Source: Serratia plymuthica NBRC 102599
GTDB lineage: Bacteria > Pseudomonadota > Gammaproteobacteria > Enterobacterales > Enterobacteriaceae
Direction of reading: 5' to 3'
Length of the DNA: 49,152 nucleotides
Assembly (NCBI RefSeq): GCF_001590925.1
Contig: NZ_BCTU01000037.1
Location: 1 to 49,152 of the forward strand
The notes below the pieces were generated by a model that was not told where the DNA came from, searched no databases, and saw only the letters and a program-made list of their open reading frames with translations. This document shows positions 39,502-47,725 of this stretch, piece by piece (the stretch's first letter is position 1; each line of letters opens with the position of its first letter). Made by a program: the position numbers and the translations under genes.

Positions 39502-40506
39502 ATGACCCAACCCACTCCCCTTTGCCCCAATCGCATGCAGGTACACTCGATCCGGCAAGAAACTGCCGACGTTTGGACGCTGAACCTGATCTGCGACGTT
39601 TTTTACCCTTATCAGGCCGGCCAGTTTGCGCTGGTCAGCATCCGCAATACCGAAGAAACGCTGCGCGCCTATACGCTGTCTTCCTCACCCGGCCAAAGCC
39701 GTTTTCTCAGCATCAGCGTGCGTTGCCTGCCGGACGGCGCGGGCTCGCGCTGGCTGACGCAGGAGGTCAAACCCGGTAACACCCTGTGGCTGTCCGATGC
39801 GCAGGGAGAGTTCAGTTGCGAACGGCACCCGGCCGATCGTTACCTGATGCTGGCGGCCGGCTGTGGCGTTACGCCGATTATCTCCATGTGCCGCTGGTTG
39901 GTAGCCAATCGTCCGGCCTGCGATATTGCCGTGATCTTTAACGTACGTACCCCTGCCGATACGATTTTTGCCGAACAATGGCGCGAGTTGTGCGCCGCGT
40001 ATCCTCAACTGCAACTGACGCTGATGGCCGAACAGGATGCTCAGCCGGGCTACCTCAACGGGCGGATAACGTTAGAAGCCTTGCGACAGGCCGCGCCGGA
40101 TATTGTCGAACGTACGGTGATGACCTGCGGCCCCGCGCCTTACATGACGCAGGCGGAGCAACTTTGCCGCCAGCTTGGCGTGCCGGCAGCCCGCTTCCAC
40201 AAAGAACAGTTCCATACGCCGGCGGAAACGGACTCCGGGCAAGGCGAAGGGCTAACGCTGCGCGCCGCCCGGCCGCTGCGCGAGTTCCGCGTACCGGTCG
40301 GTAGCTCGCTGCTGGCGGCAATGGAGACCCACGCGCTGCCGGTTAACGCCGCCTGCCGCGCCGGGGTGTGCGGCTCGTGCAAAACCCGCATTCTCGACGG
40401 TGATTACACCACCACCAGCAGCATGACGCTCACCCCGGCCGAGATCGCCCAAGGGTATGTGCTGGCGTGCAGTTGCCAGTTGCAGGGCGACGTCACCCTC
40501 GCCTGA
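39502..40506 (+). CDS. hcr: NADH oxidoreductase Hcr
   Basis: Passes electrons from NADH to Hcp. From the ATG at 39502 (GAGGTGC upstream) it is 334 aa (E. coli 322). The FAD-binding domain has LRAYTLSSSPG, the NADH domain LMLAAGCGVTPIISMCRWL and VMTCGPAPYM. A C-terminal plant-type [2Fe-2S] ferredoxin domain has ACRAGVCGSCKTR and the final cluster cysteine in YVLACSC. It is the second gene of the hcp-hcr operon and shares its FNR/NsrR control. The in-frame extension from 39442 overlaps the hairpin and the hcp end and is unlikely. Confidence 0.97.
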   Translation: MTQPTPLCPNRMQVHSIRQETADVWTLNLICDVFYPYQAGQFALVSIRNTEETLRAYTLSSSPGQSRFLSISVRCLPDGAGSRWLTQEVKPGNTLWLSDAQGEFSCERHPADRYLMLAAGCGVTPIISMCRWLVANRPACDIAVIFNVRTPADTIFAEQWRELCAAYPQLQLTLMAEQDAQPGYLNGRITLEALRQAAPDIVERTVMTCGPAPYMTQAEQLCRQLGVPAARFHKEQFHTPAETDSGQGEGLTLRAARPLREFRVPVGSSLLAAMETHALPVNAACRAGVCGSCKTRILDGDYTTTSSMTLTPAEIAQGYVLACSCQLQGDVTLA

Positions 40507-40513
40507 TGCTTGC

Positions 40514-40540
40514 TGCCCCATCTCGCCGATGGGGCATTTA
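40514..40540 (+). terminator. Terminator of hcp-hcr
   Basis: TGCCCCATC (40514-40522), loop TCGCC, GATGGGGCA (40528-40536), then TTTA. The stem is 9 bp, 8 bp after the hcr stop. Confidence 0.75.
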
Positions 40541-40639
40541 TCGGCAAGCACGTCCCGCACACCCCTTCTACACTTTCCCCTGTTCCGTGCGTTTTATTAC
40601 GTCCATCTGAAAAAGACTTAACGATTCATACCCACTGGA

Positions 40640-40674
40640 TTTCAAGTCGCAGCCCACAACGCTGTGGTTTGAAA
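40640..40674. repeat. Small palindromic repeat in the poxB leader
   Basis: TTTCAAGTCGCAGC (40640-40653), 7-base loop, GCTGTGGTTTGAAA (40661-40674). All 14 positions pair if three G-U wobbles are allowed. The flanks (TCATACCCACTGG on the left, GATGAGGGGC on the right) resemble, from memory, the ends of the palindromic repeats common in Yersinia and Pectobacterium intergenic regions, here reduced to a short core. It ends 32 bp before the poxB start. Confidence 0.5.
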
Positions 40675-40706
40675 GATGAGGGGCCTTTACAACGCTTGGG
40701 GGAATT

Positions 40707-42428
40707 ATGAAGCAAACCGTAGCCACACTGGTCGCCAAAACGCTGGAGCAGGCTGGCGTGAAACGCATTTGGGGCGTCACCGGCGATTCGCTCAACGGCC
40801 TTAGCGACAGCCTGCACCGCATGGGCACCATCGAATGGCTGGGCACGCGCCACGAAGAGGTGGCCGCGTTTGCCGCCGGCGCAGAAGCCCAGCTCACCGG
40901 GCAGTTGGCGGTTTGCGCCGGCTCCTGCGGCCCGGGCAACCTGCACCTGATCAACGGCCTGTTCGACTGCCACCGCAACCACGTGCCGGTATTGGCGATT
41001 GCCGCGCATATTCCCTCTAGCGAAATCGGCAGCGGTTATTTTCAGGAAACCCACCCGCAAGAGCTGTTCCGTGAATGCAGCCACTACTGTGAACTGGTCT
41101 CCAATCCGGAACAGCTGCCGCGGGTGCTGGAAATCGCCATGCGTAAGGCGATCCTCAATCGTGGCGTGTCGGTGATCGTGCTGCCGGGCGACGTGGCGCT
41201 GCGCATGGCGCCGGAAGACGCCAGCATGGTCTGGCACACCCCGGCACTGCCGTTGGTTCAACCGCCGATGAGCGAGCTGAACAAGCTGGCGGCCATACTG
41301 AATCAGGCGAAGAACATCACGCTGATGTGCGGCAGCGGCTGCGCCGGTTCGCATGACGAAGTGGTCAAGCTGGCCGAGCTGCTGCAAGCGCCGGTGGTCC
41401 ACGCACTGCGCGGCAAAGAGCATATCGAATGGGACAACCCGTACAGCGTCGGCATGACCGGGTTGATCGGCTTTTCGTCCGGCTACCACGCGATGATGAA
41501 CGCCGATACCCTGGTGCTGCTCGGCACCCAGTTCCCGTACCGCGCGTTCTACCCGACCAACGCCAACATCATTCAGATCGACATCAACCCCGGCAGCATC
41601 GGCGCGCATTGCCCGGTCAACATGGCGCTGGTGGGCGATATCCACACCACCCTCACAGCCCTGCTGCCGCAACTGGAACCGAAGAGCGACCGCGCGTTTC
41701 TTGACAAGGCGCTGGAGCACTACCGCACCGCGCGCAAGGATCTCGATGGGTTGGCGAGCGCCAATGACGATCAACCGATCCACCCGCAGTATCTGGCGCA
41801 GCAGATCAGTCAATACGCCAACGACGACGCCATCTTCACTTGCGACGTCGGCACACCGACAGTGTGGGCGGCACGCTACCTGAAAATGAACGGCAAACGC
41901 CGCCTGCTGGGTTCGTTCAACCACGGTTCGATGGCCAACGCCATGCCGCAGGCCATCGGCGCACAAGCCACCGAGCCGGGCAAGCAGGTGATCGCCCTGT
42001 GCGGCGACGGCGGTTTTACCATGCTGATGGGGGATTTCCTGTCGCTGACCCAGTTGAAATTGCCGGTCAAGATTGTGATCTTCAACAACAGCGTGCTGGG
42101 TTTTGTGGCCATGGAAATGAAGGCCGGCGGCTACCTGACCGACGGTACCGATCTGCACAACCCGGATTTTGCGGCGATTGCCAATGCCGCCGGCATCAAG
42201 GGCATTCGCGTCGAGAAGGCTTCGGATCTGGACGCTGCGCTGCAAGAAATGCTGGCGCACCCCGGCCCGGCCCTGTTGGATGTGGTGACCGCCAAACAGG
42301 AACTGGCGATGCCGCCGCAGATCAAATTCGAACAGGCCAAAGGCTTCAGCCTGTATATGCTGCGCGCCATTATCAACGGCCGTGGCGACGAAGTGGTCGA
42401 ACTGGCGAAAACCAACTGGCTGCGCTGA
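40707..42428 (+). CDS. poxB: Pyruvate dehydrogenase (ubiquinone) / pyruvate oxidase PoxB
   Basis: Peripheral-membrane thiamine-diphosphate/FAD enzyme that oxidises pyruvate to acetate and CO2, passing electrons to ubiquinone. Important in stationary phase (RpoS-dependent in E. coli). The 573 aa match E. coli PoxB (572). N-terminal ThDP-binding region is shown by [20 protein letters not shown]; the ThDP/Mg motif is [20 protein letters not shown] ending in IFNNS. The C-terminal amphipathic lipid-binding segment is also present ([16 protein letters not shown]). GGGGGAATT precedes the ATG. It is 200 bp downstream of hcr, with a terminator and a palindrome in the leader. Confidence 0.98.
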   Translation: MKQTVATLVAKTLEQAGVKRIWGVTGDSLNGLSDSLHRMGTIEWLGTRHEEVAAFAAGAEAQLTGQLAVCAGSCGPGNLHLINGLFDCHRNHVPVLAIAAHIPSSEIGSGYFQETHPQELFRECSHYCELVSNPEQLPRVLEIAMRKAILNRGVSVIVLPGDVALRMAPEDASMVWHTPALPLVQPPMSELNKLAAILNQAKNITLMCGSGCAGSHDEVVKLAELLQAPVVHALRGKEHIEWDNPYSVGMTGLIGFSSGYHAMMNADTLVLLGTQFPYRAFYPTNANIIQIDINPGSIGAHCPVNMALVGDIHTTLTALLPQLEPKSDRAFLDKALEHYRTARKDLDGLASANDDQPIHPQYLAQQISQYANDDAIFTCDVGTPTVWAARYLKMNGKRRLLGSFNHGSMANAMPQAIGAQATEPGKQVIALCGDGGFTMLMGDFLSLTQLKLPVKIVIFNNSVLGFVAMEMKAGGYLTDGTDLHNPDFAAIANAAGIKGIRVEKASDLDAALQEMLAHPGPALLDVVTAKQELAMPPQIKFEQAKGFSLYMLRAIINGRGDEVVELAKTNWLR

Positions 42429-42533
42429 TCCTCTGCGGGCGCGGCAACCGCTGCGCCTGCCATTTTCCGCTTTTGCCACGCGATAATCCGGCTATGATGG
42501 AAGCCATTTTCCGGATTGATGCTGAGGAGTTGT

Positions 42534-43550
42534 ATGCTTATCGATTTACGCAGTGACACCGTGACCCGCCCTTGCGCCGCCATGCGCCAAGCCATGGCGC
42601 AGGCCGACGTGGGCGATGACGTTTATGGCGATGATCCCACGGTAAACGCGCTGGAGGCGGAAGCGGTTCGTCTGTCCGGCAAGGAAGCGGCGCTGTTTCT
42701 GCCGAGCGGTACCCAGGCCAACCTGGTAGCGCTGTTGAGCCATTGTCAGCGCGGCGATGAGTATATTGTCGGCCAGCAGGCGCATAACTATAAATACGAG
42801 GCCGGCGGCGCGGCGGTGCTCGGCAGCATCCAGCCGCAGCCGATTGAGGCGAACCCGGACGGCACCCTGCCGCTGGACAAGGTCGCGGCGGCAATCAAAC
42901 CCGATGACATTCACTTCGCCAGAACCCGTCTGCTGAGCCTGGAAAACACCATCAGCGGCCGCGTGCTGCCGCAGGAATACCTGCAGCAGGCCTGGCGGTT
43001 CACCCGCGAGCATCAATTGGCGCTGCACATCGACGGCGCGCGCATCTTCAATGCCGCCGTCGCGCTGAACCTGCCGCTGAAAGAGATTGTGCAATACTGC
43101 GACACCTTCACCATCTGCCTGTCGAAAGGGCTGGGCGCGCCGGTAGGTTCGCTGCTGTGCGGCAGTGAAGCCTTTATTCAGCGCGCCGTGCGCTGGCGCA
43201 AAATGACCGGCGGCGGCCTGCGCCAGGCCGGTATTCTGGCGGCAGCGGGTTTGTATGCGCTGGAGCATAACGTCGAACGGCTGCGCGATGACCACGACAA
43301 CGCCAAATGGCTGGAACAGCAATTGCAGGGGATGGGCGTGGAGGTTGCTGAGCCGGGTGCACAAACCAACGTGCTGTACCTGCGCCAATCGCCAGAGCTG
43401 GCGGCAAAGCTGGGGCCGTGGATGCGAGAGCGTGGCGTGCTGATCAGCAGCGGGCCGCTGACGCGCATTCTGACCCATCTCGACGTCAGCCGTCAGGATC
43501 TGCAGCAAGTCGTCGATTTATGGCGGGAGTTCCTACGGCAGCATGCCTGA
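42534..43550 (+). CDS. ltaE: Low-specificity L-threonine aldolase
   Basis: PLP enzyme that cleaves L-threonine and L-allo-threonine to glycine and acetaldehyde. From the ATG at 42534 (GAGGAG upstream) it has 338 aa (E. coli 333), starting MLIDLRSDTVTRP. The PLP-binding lysine is Lys198 in ICLSKGLGAPVG. The fold-type I signatures GDDVYGDDPTVN, LFLPSGTQANLVALLSH and HIDGARIFNA are present. It lies 105 bp after poxB, as in E. coli. A convergent terminator separates it from a DUF1294 gene. Confidence 0.97.
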   Translation: MLIDLRSDTVTRPCAAMRQAMAQADVGDDVYGDDPTVNALEAEAVRLSGKEAALFLPSGTQANLVALLSHCQRGDEYIVGQQAHNYKYEAGGAAVLGSIQPQPIEANPDGTLPLDKVAAAIKPDDIHFARTRLLSLENTISGRVLPQEYLQQAWRFTREHQLALHIDGARIFNAAVALNLPLKEIVQYCDTFTICLSKGLGAPVGSLLCGSEAFIQRAVRWRKMTGGGLRQAGILAAAGLYALEHNVERLRDDHDNAKWLEQQLQGMGVEVAEPGAQTNVLYLRQSPELAAKLGPWMRERGVLISSGPLTRILTHLDVSRQDLQQVVDLWREFLRQHA

Positions 43551-43563
43551 ATCCTGATCCGAA

Positions 43564-43583
43564 CGGGGCGCCACTGCGCCCCG
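43564..43583. terminator. Hairpin between ltaE and the DUF1294 gene
   Basis: CGGGGCG (43564-43570), loop CCACTG, CGCCCCG (43577-43583). It sits between convergent stops; T-runs are weak on both sides. Confidence 0.6.
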
Positions 43584-43586
43584 CCT

Positions 43587-43934
43587 TCAGATAATCCAGC
43601 GGCCGTAAACCCAGTACCAGATCCCCAGCGTCGCCACCAGGTTCAGCACCACGCTGAGGATGAACCAGGTTTTGAACGGCTGTTTCTGGGTTTTATGGCG
43701 AAACAGCTGCTGTGCGACTATCGCGCCAATCCATCCCCCCACCAGCCCAAACACCAACAAGGTGCTTTCCGGCACCCGTTGCCAACCCTTGCGCGCAGCA
43801 AACTTATCCGCGCCGTACACCAACAACGTCAGCAAGTTGGCCAACAGCCACCACATCCCAATCGGATGCAGGAAAAACAGGCTGGCGATTAAAGCCAGGC
43901 CCAACAGGGCATAACAAACAGCATTCAGTTTCAT
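43587..43934 (-). CDS. DUF1294 small membrane protein
   Basis: Inner-membrane protein (115 aa) with about four hydrophobic helices. The central motif VYGADKFAARKGWQRVPESTLL and the following GGWIGAIVAQQLFRHKTQKQPF are typical of the DUF1294 family. The function is not known; in some bacteria the same domain is fused to a cold-shock domain, but here it stands alone. The ATG at 43934 (MKLNAVCYALLG) is the likely start. It is convergent with ltaE and divergent from ybjT. E. coli has no gene at this position. Confidence 0.85.
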   Translation of the reverse strand: MKLNAVCYALLGLALIASLFFLHPIGMWWLLANLLTLLVYGADKFAARKGWQRVPESTLLVFGLVGGWIGAIVAQQLFRHKTQKQPFKTWFILSVVLNLVATLGIWYWVYGRWII

Positions 43935-44078
43935 ATCATCCGGCTTATCACAGGCAAACGGCCCGTAGTGTGACCCCGCCTCTTGGCGGATGCAACTCCC
44001 TCATAACCACACAAAAAGTGCATTTAAACGCCAGGTTTGGCATTCTGTCATCGACTTTCACTGCATAAGGCAGCGCTG

Positions 44079-45518
44079 ATGACACCCCAACGCGTATTGG
44101 TTCTCGGAGCCAGCGGCTACATTGGCCAGAATCTGATCCCTCACCTGATCGAGCAGGGACATACCATTACCGCCGCCGCGCGCCGTCTGGAATGGTTGCA
44201 AGACCAGAACTGGCCGCGGGTTAACTGCCACTATGTCGACGTTTATCGCCCGGAAACCCTGGGCGCCGCGCTATGGGATATAGATACCCTTTATTATCTG
44301 ATCCACGGTATGGGCGACGGTGATGACTTTATAGAAAAGGAACGCCAGGCGGCGGAAAACCTGCGCGATGCGCTGCGCAGCTCCGGCGTCAAACAGGTCA
44401 TTTTTCTCGGTGCCCTGCAGCCGACCGGCGACAGTTCGCCGCACCTGGTGGCACGCAAGCTAACCGGTGAGATACTGCGCCAAAGCGGCATCCCGGTCAC
44501 CGAATTGCGCGCCAGTATTATCGTCGGCCCAGGTTCGGCGGCGTTCGAAGTGATGCGCGATATGGTCTACAACCTGCCGGTGCTGACGCCGCCGCGCTGG
44601 GTGCGCTCTAAATCTTCGCCGGTGGCGCTGGAAAACCTGCTGGTGTATCTGGCCGACCTGCTGGCGCATCCGGCGGAAGAAAATCGTATTTTTGACGTCG
44701 CCGGGCCGGAATATATCAGCTACCAGACGATGTTTGAGCGTTTCATCAGGATCAGCGGCAAGAAGCGCTGGCTGATCCCCATTCCCCTGCCCACGCGCTT
44801 TATTTCAGTCTGGTTTATCAGCCTGATCACCTCCGTGCCCACGTCCATCGCCAGCGCGCTGATTCAAGGCCTGAACCACGATCTGCCCGCCGACGGCAAA
44901 CCGTTGCAAGCACTGATCCCGCAAACGCTGCAAACCTTCGATGAGGCGGTACGCGAAACCCTGTGCCGCGAGAAGGAGGTGGTCGACTCCGCCGACTGGG
45001 GCTACGATCCGGAGGCGCGGGCGCGCTGGCGGCCGGGCTATGGTTTCTATCCCAAGCAGGCGGGTTGCACGCTGGAAACCCACGCGTCCAGCCAGGCCTT
45101 GTGGCACGTGGTGCAGCAATTGGGCGGCAAAGAGGGGTATTTCTATGCCAACCTCCTGTGGCAGATCCGCGCCCGCATGGACGATATGATCGGCAATCGG
45201 GTGGTGTATGGCCGCCCGCCGCGCGATACGCTGGCAGTGGGCGATCTGGTCGACGGCTGGAAAGTGATCACCCTCAAGCCGCTACGTCAACTGGCGCTCT
45301 TGTTCGGCATGAAAGCGCCCGGCCTGGGGCGTTTAACCTTCACTATCAAAGATCACGGCGATCGCCGCAGCCTTGATGTCCGCGCCTGGTGGCATCCCGC
45401 CGGTTTCAGCGGGTTGCTGTACTGGTTCGCCATGATGCCTGCCCACCTGTTCATTTTTCGCGGCATGGCACGGCGTATTGCGAAGCTGGCCGAAGAGCAC
45501 GAATACAATCTACCGTGA
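44079..45518 (+). CDS. ybjT: YbjT, NAD(P)-binding SDR-like protein with DUF2867
   Basis: Two-domain protein (479 aa; E. coli YbjT 476). The N-terminal extended/atypical short-chain dehydrogenase fold has [18 protein letters not shown] for NAD(P) binding and [20 protein letters not shown]-terminal DUF2867 region (roughly from residue 310) includes [21 protein letters not shown] and ends in a hydrophobic segment [19 protein letters not shown], probably membrane-associated. The substrate is unknown. AAGGCAG precedes the ATG at 44079; the longer frame from 44037 is not supported. It is upstream of ybjS, 170 bp apart. Confidence 0.93.
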   Translation: MTPQRVLVLGASGYIGQNLIPHLIEQGHTITAAARRLEWLQDQNWPRVNCHYVDVYRPETLGAALWDIDTLYYLIHGMGDGDDFIEKERQAAENLRDALRSSGVKQVIFLGALQPTGDSSPHLVARKLTGEILRQSGIPVTELRASIIVGPGSAAFEVMRDMVYNLPVLTPPRWVRSKSSPVALENLLVYLADLLAHPAEENRIFDVAGPEYISYQTMFERFIRISGKKRWLIPIPLPTRFISVWFISLITSVPTSIASALIQGLNHDLPADGKPLQALIPQTLQTFDEAVRETLCREKEVVDSADWGYDPEARARWRPGYGFYPKQAGCTLETHASSQALWHVVQQLGGKEGYFYANLLWQIRARMDDMIGNRVVYGRPPRDTLAVGDLVDGWKVITLKPLRQLALLFGMKAPGLGRLTFTIKDHGDRRSLDVRAWWHPAGFSGLLYWFAMMPAHLFIFRGMARRIAKLAEEHEYNLP

Positions 45519-45688
45519 CCCGCTGCACGGCCTGATGTTCATTTGTCGATCAACCGCACAGTTTGCTGCTGCGGTTAGGCCCTTTCCGATTGCATAGCGC
45601 ACGAAATCACGGAAGAATGGCATCTTATTTGCTGGGGTGCCGCTGACGGCCTTCAGCATTCTGATTTTTGGCGAGAATAGAGTTCGTT

Positions 45689-46699
45689 ATGAAGGTATTG
45701 GTCACCGGTGCAACCAGTGGGTTAGGCCGTAACGCCGTTGAATATCTCCGCCGCCAGGGCATAAAAGTACGCGCCACCGGCCGTAACCAGGCCATGGGCA
45801 GTTTGCTGGAAAAAATGGGCGCGGAATTCATTCATGCCGATCTCACCAACCTGATCTCGTCGCAGGCCAAAGCGATGCTGGCCGAGGTGGACGTGCTGTG
45901 GCATTGCTCCAGTTTTACCTCCCCCTGGGGCACCGAAGAGGCGTTTGAGCTGGCCAACGTGCGCGCCACCCGTCGCCTGGGCGAATGGGCGGCGGCCTAC
46001 GGCGTTTCGCAGTTTGTCCATATCTCTTCGCCGGCGATTTATTTCGATTATCATCACCATCGCAACATTACCGAAGATTTCCGGCCGGCACGCTATGCCA
46101 ACGAGTTTGCGCGCAGCAAGGCCGCCGGCGAGCAGGTGATCCAGCAACTGGCGCTGTCCAACCCGCAGACCCACTTCACCATCCTGCGCCCTCAGGGGCT
46201 GTTTGGCCCTCACGACAAAGTGATGCTGCCACGCCTGCTGCAGATGATTAAGCATTACGGCAACCTGCTGCTGCCGCGCGGCGGTGAAGCGCTGGTGGAC
46301 ATGACCTATCTGGAAAACGCGGTACACGCCATGTGGCTGGCGACCCAAAAAGAGGATACGCCGTCCGGGCGCGCCTACAACATCACCAACCAGCAGGCAC
46401 GCCCGCTGCGCAGCGTGGTACAGCAGTTGATCGACGAACTGGGCATGAAATGCCGGATCCGCTCGGTGCCCTACCCGATGCTGGATATGATGGCCCGCGG
46501 CATGGAGAAGCTCGGCAGTAAAAGCGAGAAAGAACCGGTGCTCACCCATTATGGCGTCGCCAAGCTCAATTTTGATCTGACGCTGGATACCACCCGTGCG
46601 CAGCAGGAACTGAGTTATCAGCCGATTGTTTCGCTGGATGAAGGCATTACCCGCACCGCCCGCTGGCTGAAAGAACACGGCAAGCTGTACGGCCTGTAA
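45689..46699 (+). CDS. ybjS: YbjS, extended SDR/NAD-dependent epimerase-like protein
   Basis: Predicted NAD(P)-dependent oxidoreductase or epimerase (336 aa; E. coli YbjS 337). The N-terminal Rossmann motif is [18 protein letters not shown] (TGATSGLG). Catalytic candidates are the [16 protein letters not shown] region and the downstream [13 protein letters not shown], which carries the Tyr-x6-Lys-like pattern. [19 protein letters not shown] is typical of the sterol-dehydrogenase-like branch. Substrate unknown. The start at 45689 matches E. coli; the ribosome-binding site is weak. The gene ends one base before the amiD stop on the other strand, with no terminator between them. Confidence 0.93.
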   Translation: MKVLVTGATSGLGRNAVEYLRRQGIKVRATGRNQAMGSLLEKMGAEFIHADLTNLISSQAKAMLAEVDVLWHCSSFTSPWGTEEAFELANVRATRRLGEWAAAYGVSQFVHISSPAIYFDYHHHRNITEDFRPARYANEFARSKAAGEQVIQQLALSNPQTHFTILRPQGLFGPHDKVMLPRLLQMIKHYGNLLLPRGGEALVDMTYLENAVHAMWLATQKEDTPSGRAYNITNQQARPLRSVVQQLIDELGMKCRIRSVPYPMLDMMARGMEKLGSKSEKEPVLTHYGVAKLNFDLTLDTTRAQQELSYQPIVSLDEGITRTARWLKEHGKLYGL

Positions 46700-47536
46700 T
46701 CAACGCGCCGCACCGTACTTCTGCAGCAACGCATCGACAATCGCCTCGCTTTCAGCATCCGGCTCACCGCGAAAATCGCTGGGCCGGAAATGCATCTGGA
46801 ACGCCGCCAACAGGTTTCGTTGTTGCTGTGCATCCCACTGCGCATCGACGCCATACCCGTAGCGCGCCAGCTTTTCCAGCAGCGGCGCCAACGGTACCGC
46901 CGCATGGCGGTCACGCCCCGCCAATCGCCTTTGCACCTCTGCCGCGTCCGGCCAGGCGCCGATCCCCGCTTCTGCCAGTTGCTGCCAGGGAAAGAGCGGG
47001 CCGGGATCCTGCTTGCGTTGCGGCGCTATATCGCTGTGCCCCACCACGTCGGTCGGCTGAATGCCGTAGCGCTGAATGATATCCCGGCTTAGCGGGATCA
47101 ACAGCGCGATTTGCTCCGGCGTATACGGCTGCCAGTGGGTAAACAGCATGCGGCGGCTGAACCCGCGATTGACGATTTCAATGCCTATAGAGGTGTCATT
47201 CAGGCTGGTACGACCGCGCCAATAGCTGGCCCCGGCGTGCCATGCGCGCAACGCTTCCGGCACCAGTTGAAAGGCAACCGGTTTGCCCTGTTCGCGCAGC
47301 GGATGCGCCGGCAGCAGGTAATGTGCGCTGACGTGTTCATCCGTCAGGATTTTCAACGAAGAATGAAAATCTTCCGCCGTGTAGTGCATCACCAGAAAAC
47401 GGATGCGCTGGTCGGCACCTTGCGCCTGATGCAGAGTTTCAAGCTGGTAGCCGCCGCGATCGACGGTGGTACCCTGCGGTGCAGTTTGGCAGCCGGCAAG
47501 CAGCGTGACGGCGATGATCCCTGGCCAAATTTTCAC
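46700..47536 (-). CDS. amiD: AmiD, outer-membrane lipoprotein N-acetylmuramoyl-L-alanine amidase
   Basis: Zinc amidase that cleaves the bond between MurNAc and L-Ala, including anhydro-muropeptides, from the outer membrane side. The 278 aa match E. coli AmiD (276). The lipobox LLAGC places the lipidated cysteine at 16, followed by Gln (not Asp), consistent with outer-membrane sorting. The amidase_2 domain has MHYTAEDF (first zinc His), GHSDIAPQRKQDPGPLFPW (His and Asp ligands), and a C-terminal peptidoglycan-binding-like region with AAFQMHFRPSDFRGEPDAE. The ATG is at 47536 with GAGGGAGACG upstream. It is divergent from a DUF3300 lipoprotein gene. Confidence 0.96.
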   Translation of the reverse strand: MKIWPGIIAVTLLAGCQTAPQGTTVDRGGYQLETLHQAQGADQRIRFLVMHYTAEDFHSSLKILTDEHVSAHYLLPAHPLREQGKPVAFQLVPEALRAWHAGASYWRGRTSLNDTSIGIEIVNRGFSRRMLFTHWQPYTPEQIALLIPLSRDIIQRYGIQPTDVVGHSDIAPQRKQDPGPLFPWQQLAEAGIGAWPDAAEVQRRLAGRDRHAAVPLAPLLEKLARYGYGVDAQWDAQQQRNLLAAFQMHFRPSDFRGEPDAESEAIVDALLQKYGAAR

Positions 47537-47578
47537 GTCTCCCTCCCTTGGTTCAGGTTCCCAAATTTGTAACTCAGG

Positions 47579-47613
47579 TTGATTAACTTGTATCCAATAA
47601 TCAAGTTAATCAA
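47579..47613. repeat. Perfect 12-bp inverted repeat between amiD and the DUF3300 gene
   Basis: TTGATTAACTTG (47579-47590), 11-base AT-rich spacer, CAAGTTAATCAA (47602-47613). Arms are perfect; centre-to-centre distance is 23 bp, about two helical turns. It lies ~43 bp upstream of amiD and ~113 bp upstream of the DUF3300 gene, in the divergent promoter region. The spacing and AT-richness fit a dimeric-regulator operator; a T-run is lacking, so it is not a terminator. Confidence 0.75.
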
Positions 47614-47725
47614 TAAATGATGACAGACCCGCCAGATGTGCAAGCGAGTATTGCTCAGCACTGGCAGCCCGCCCGCCAGGTGTTAGCCTCATCATATTAC
47701 CTGTGCCGAAATAAGCGAATAAACC

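Noticed and set aside
40626-42479. 617-codon open frame antisense to poxB, and similar long antisense frames over hcp (37919-39430) and clpA (27352-28890)
   Set aside because: They lie exactly opposite conserved genes, encode His/Arg/Gln-rich sequences with no recognisable domain and lack ribosome-binding sites. GC-rich codon bias commonly opens such frames.
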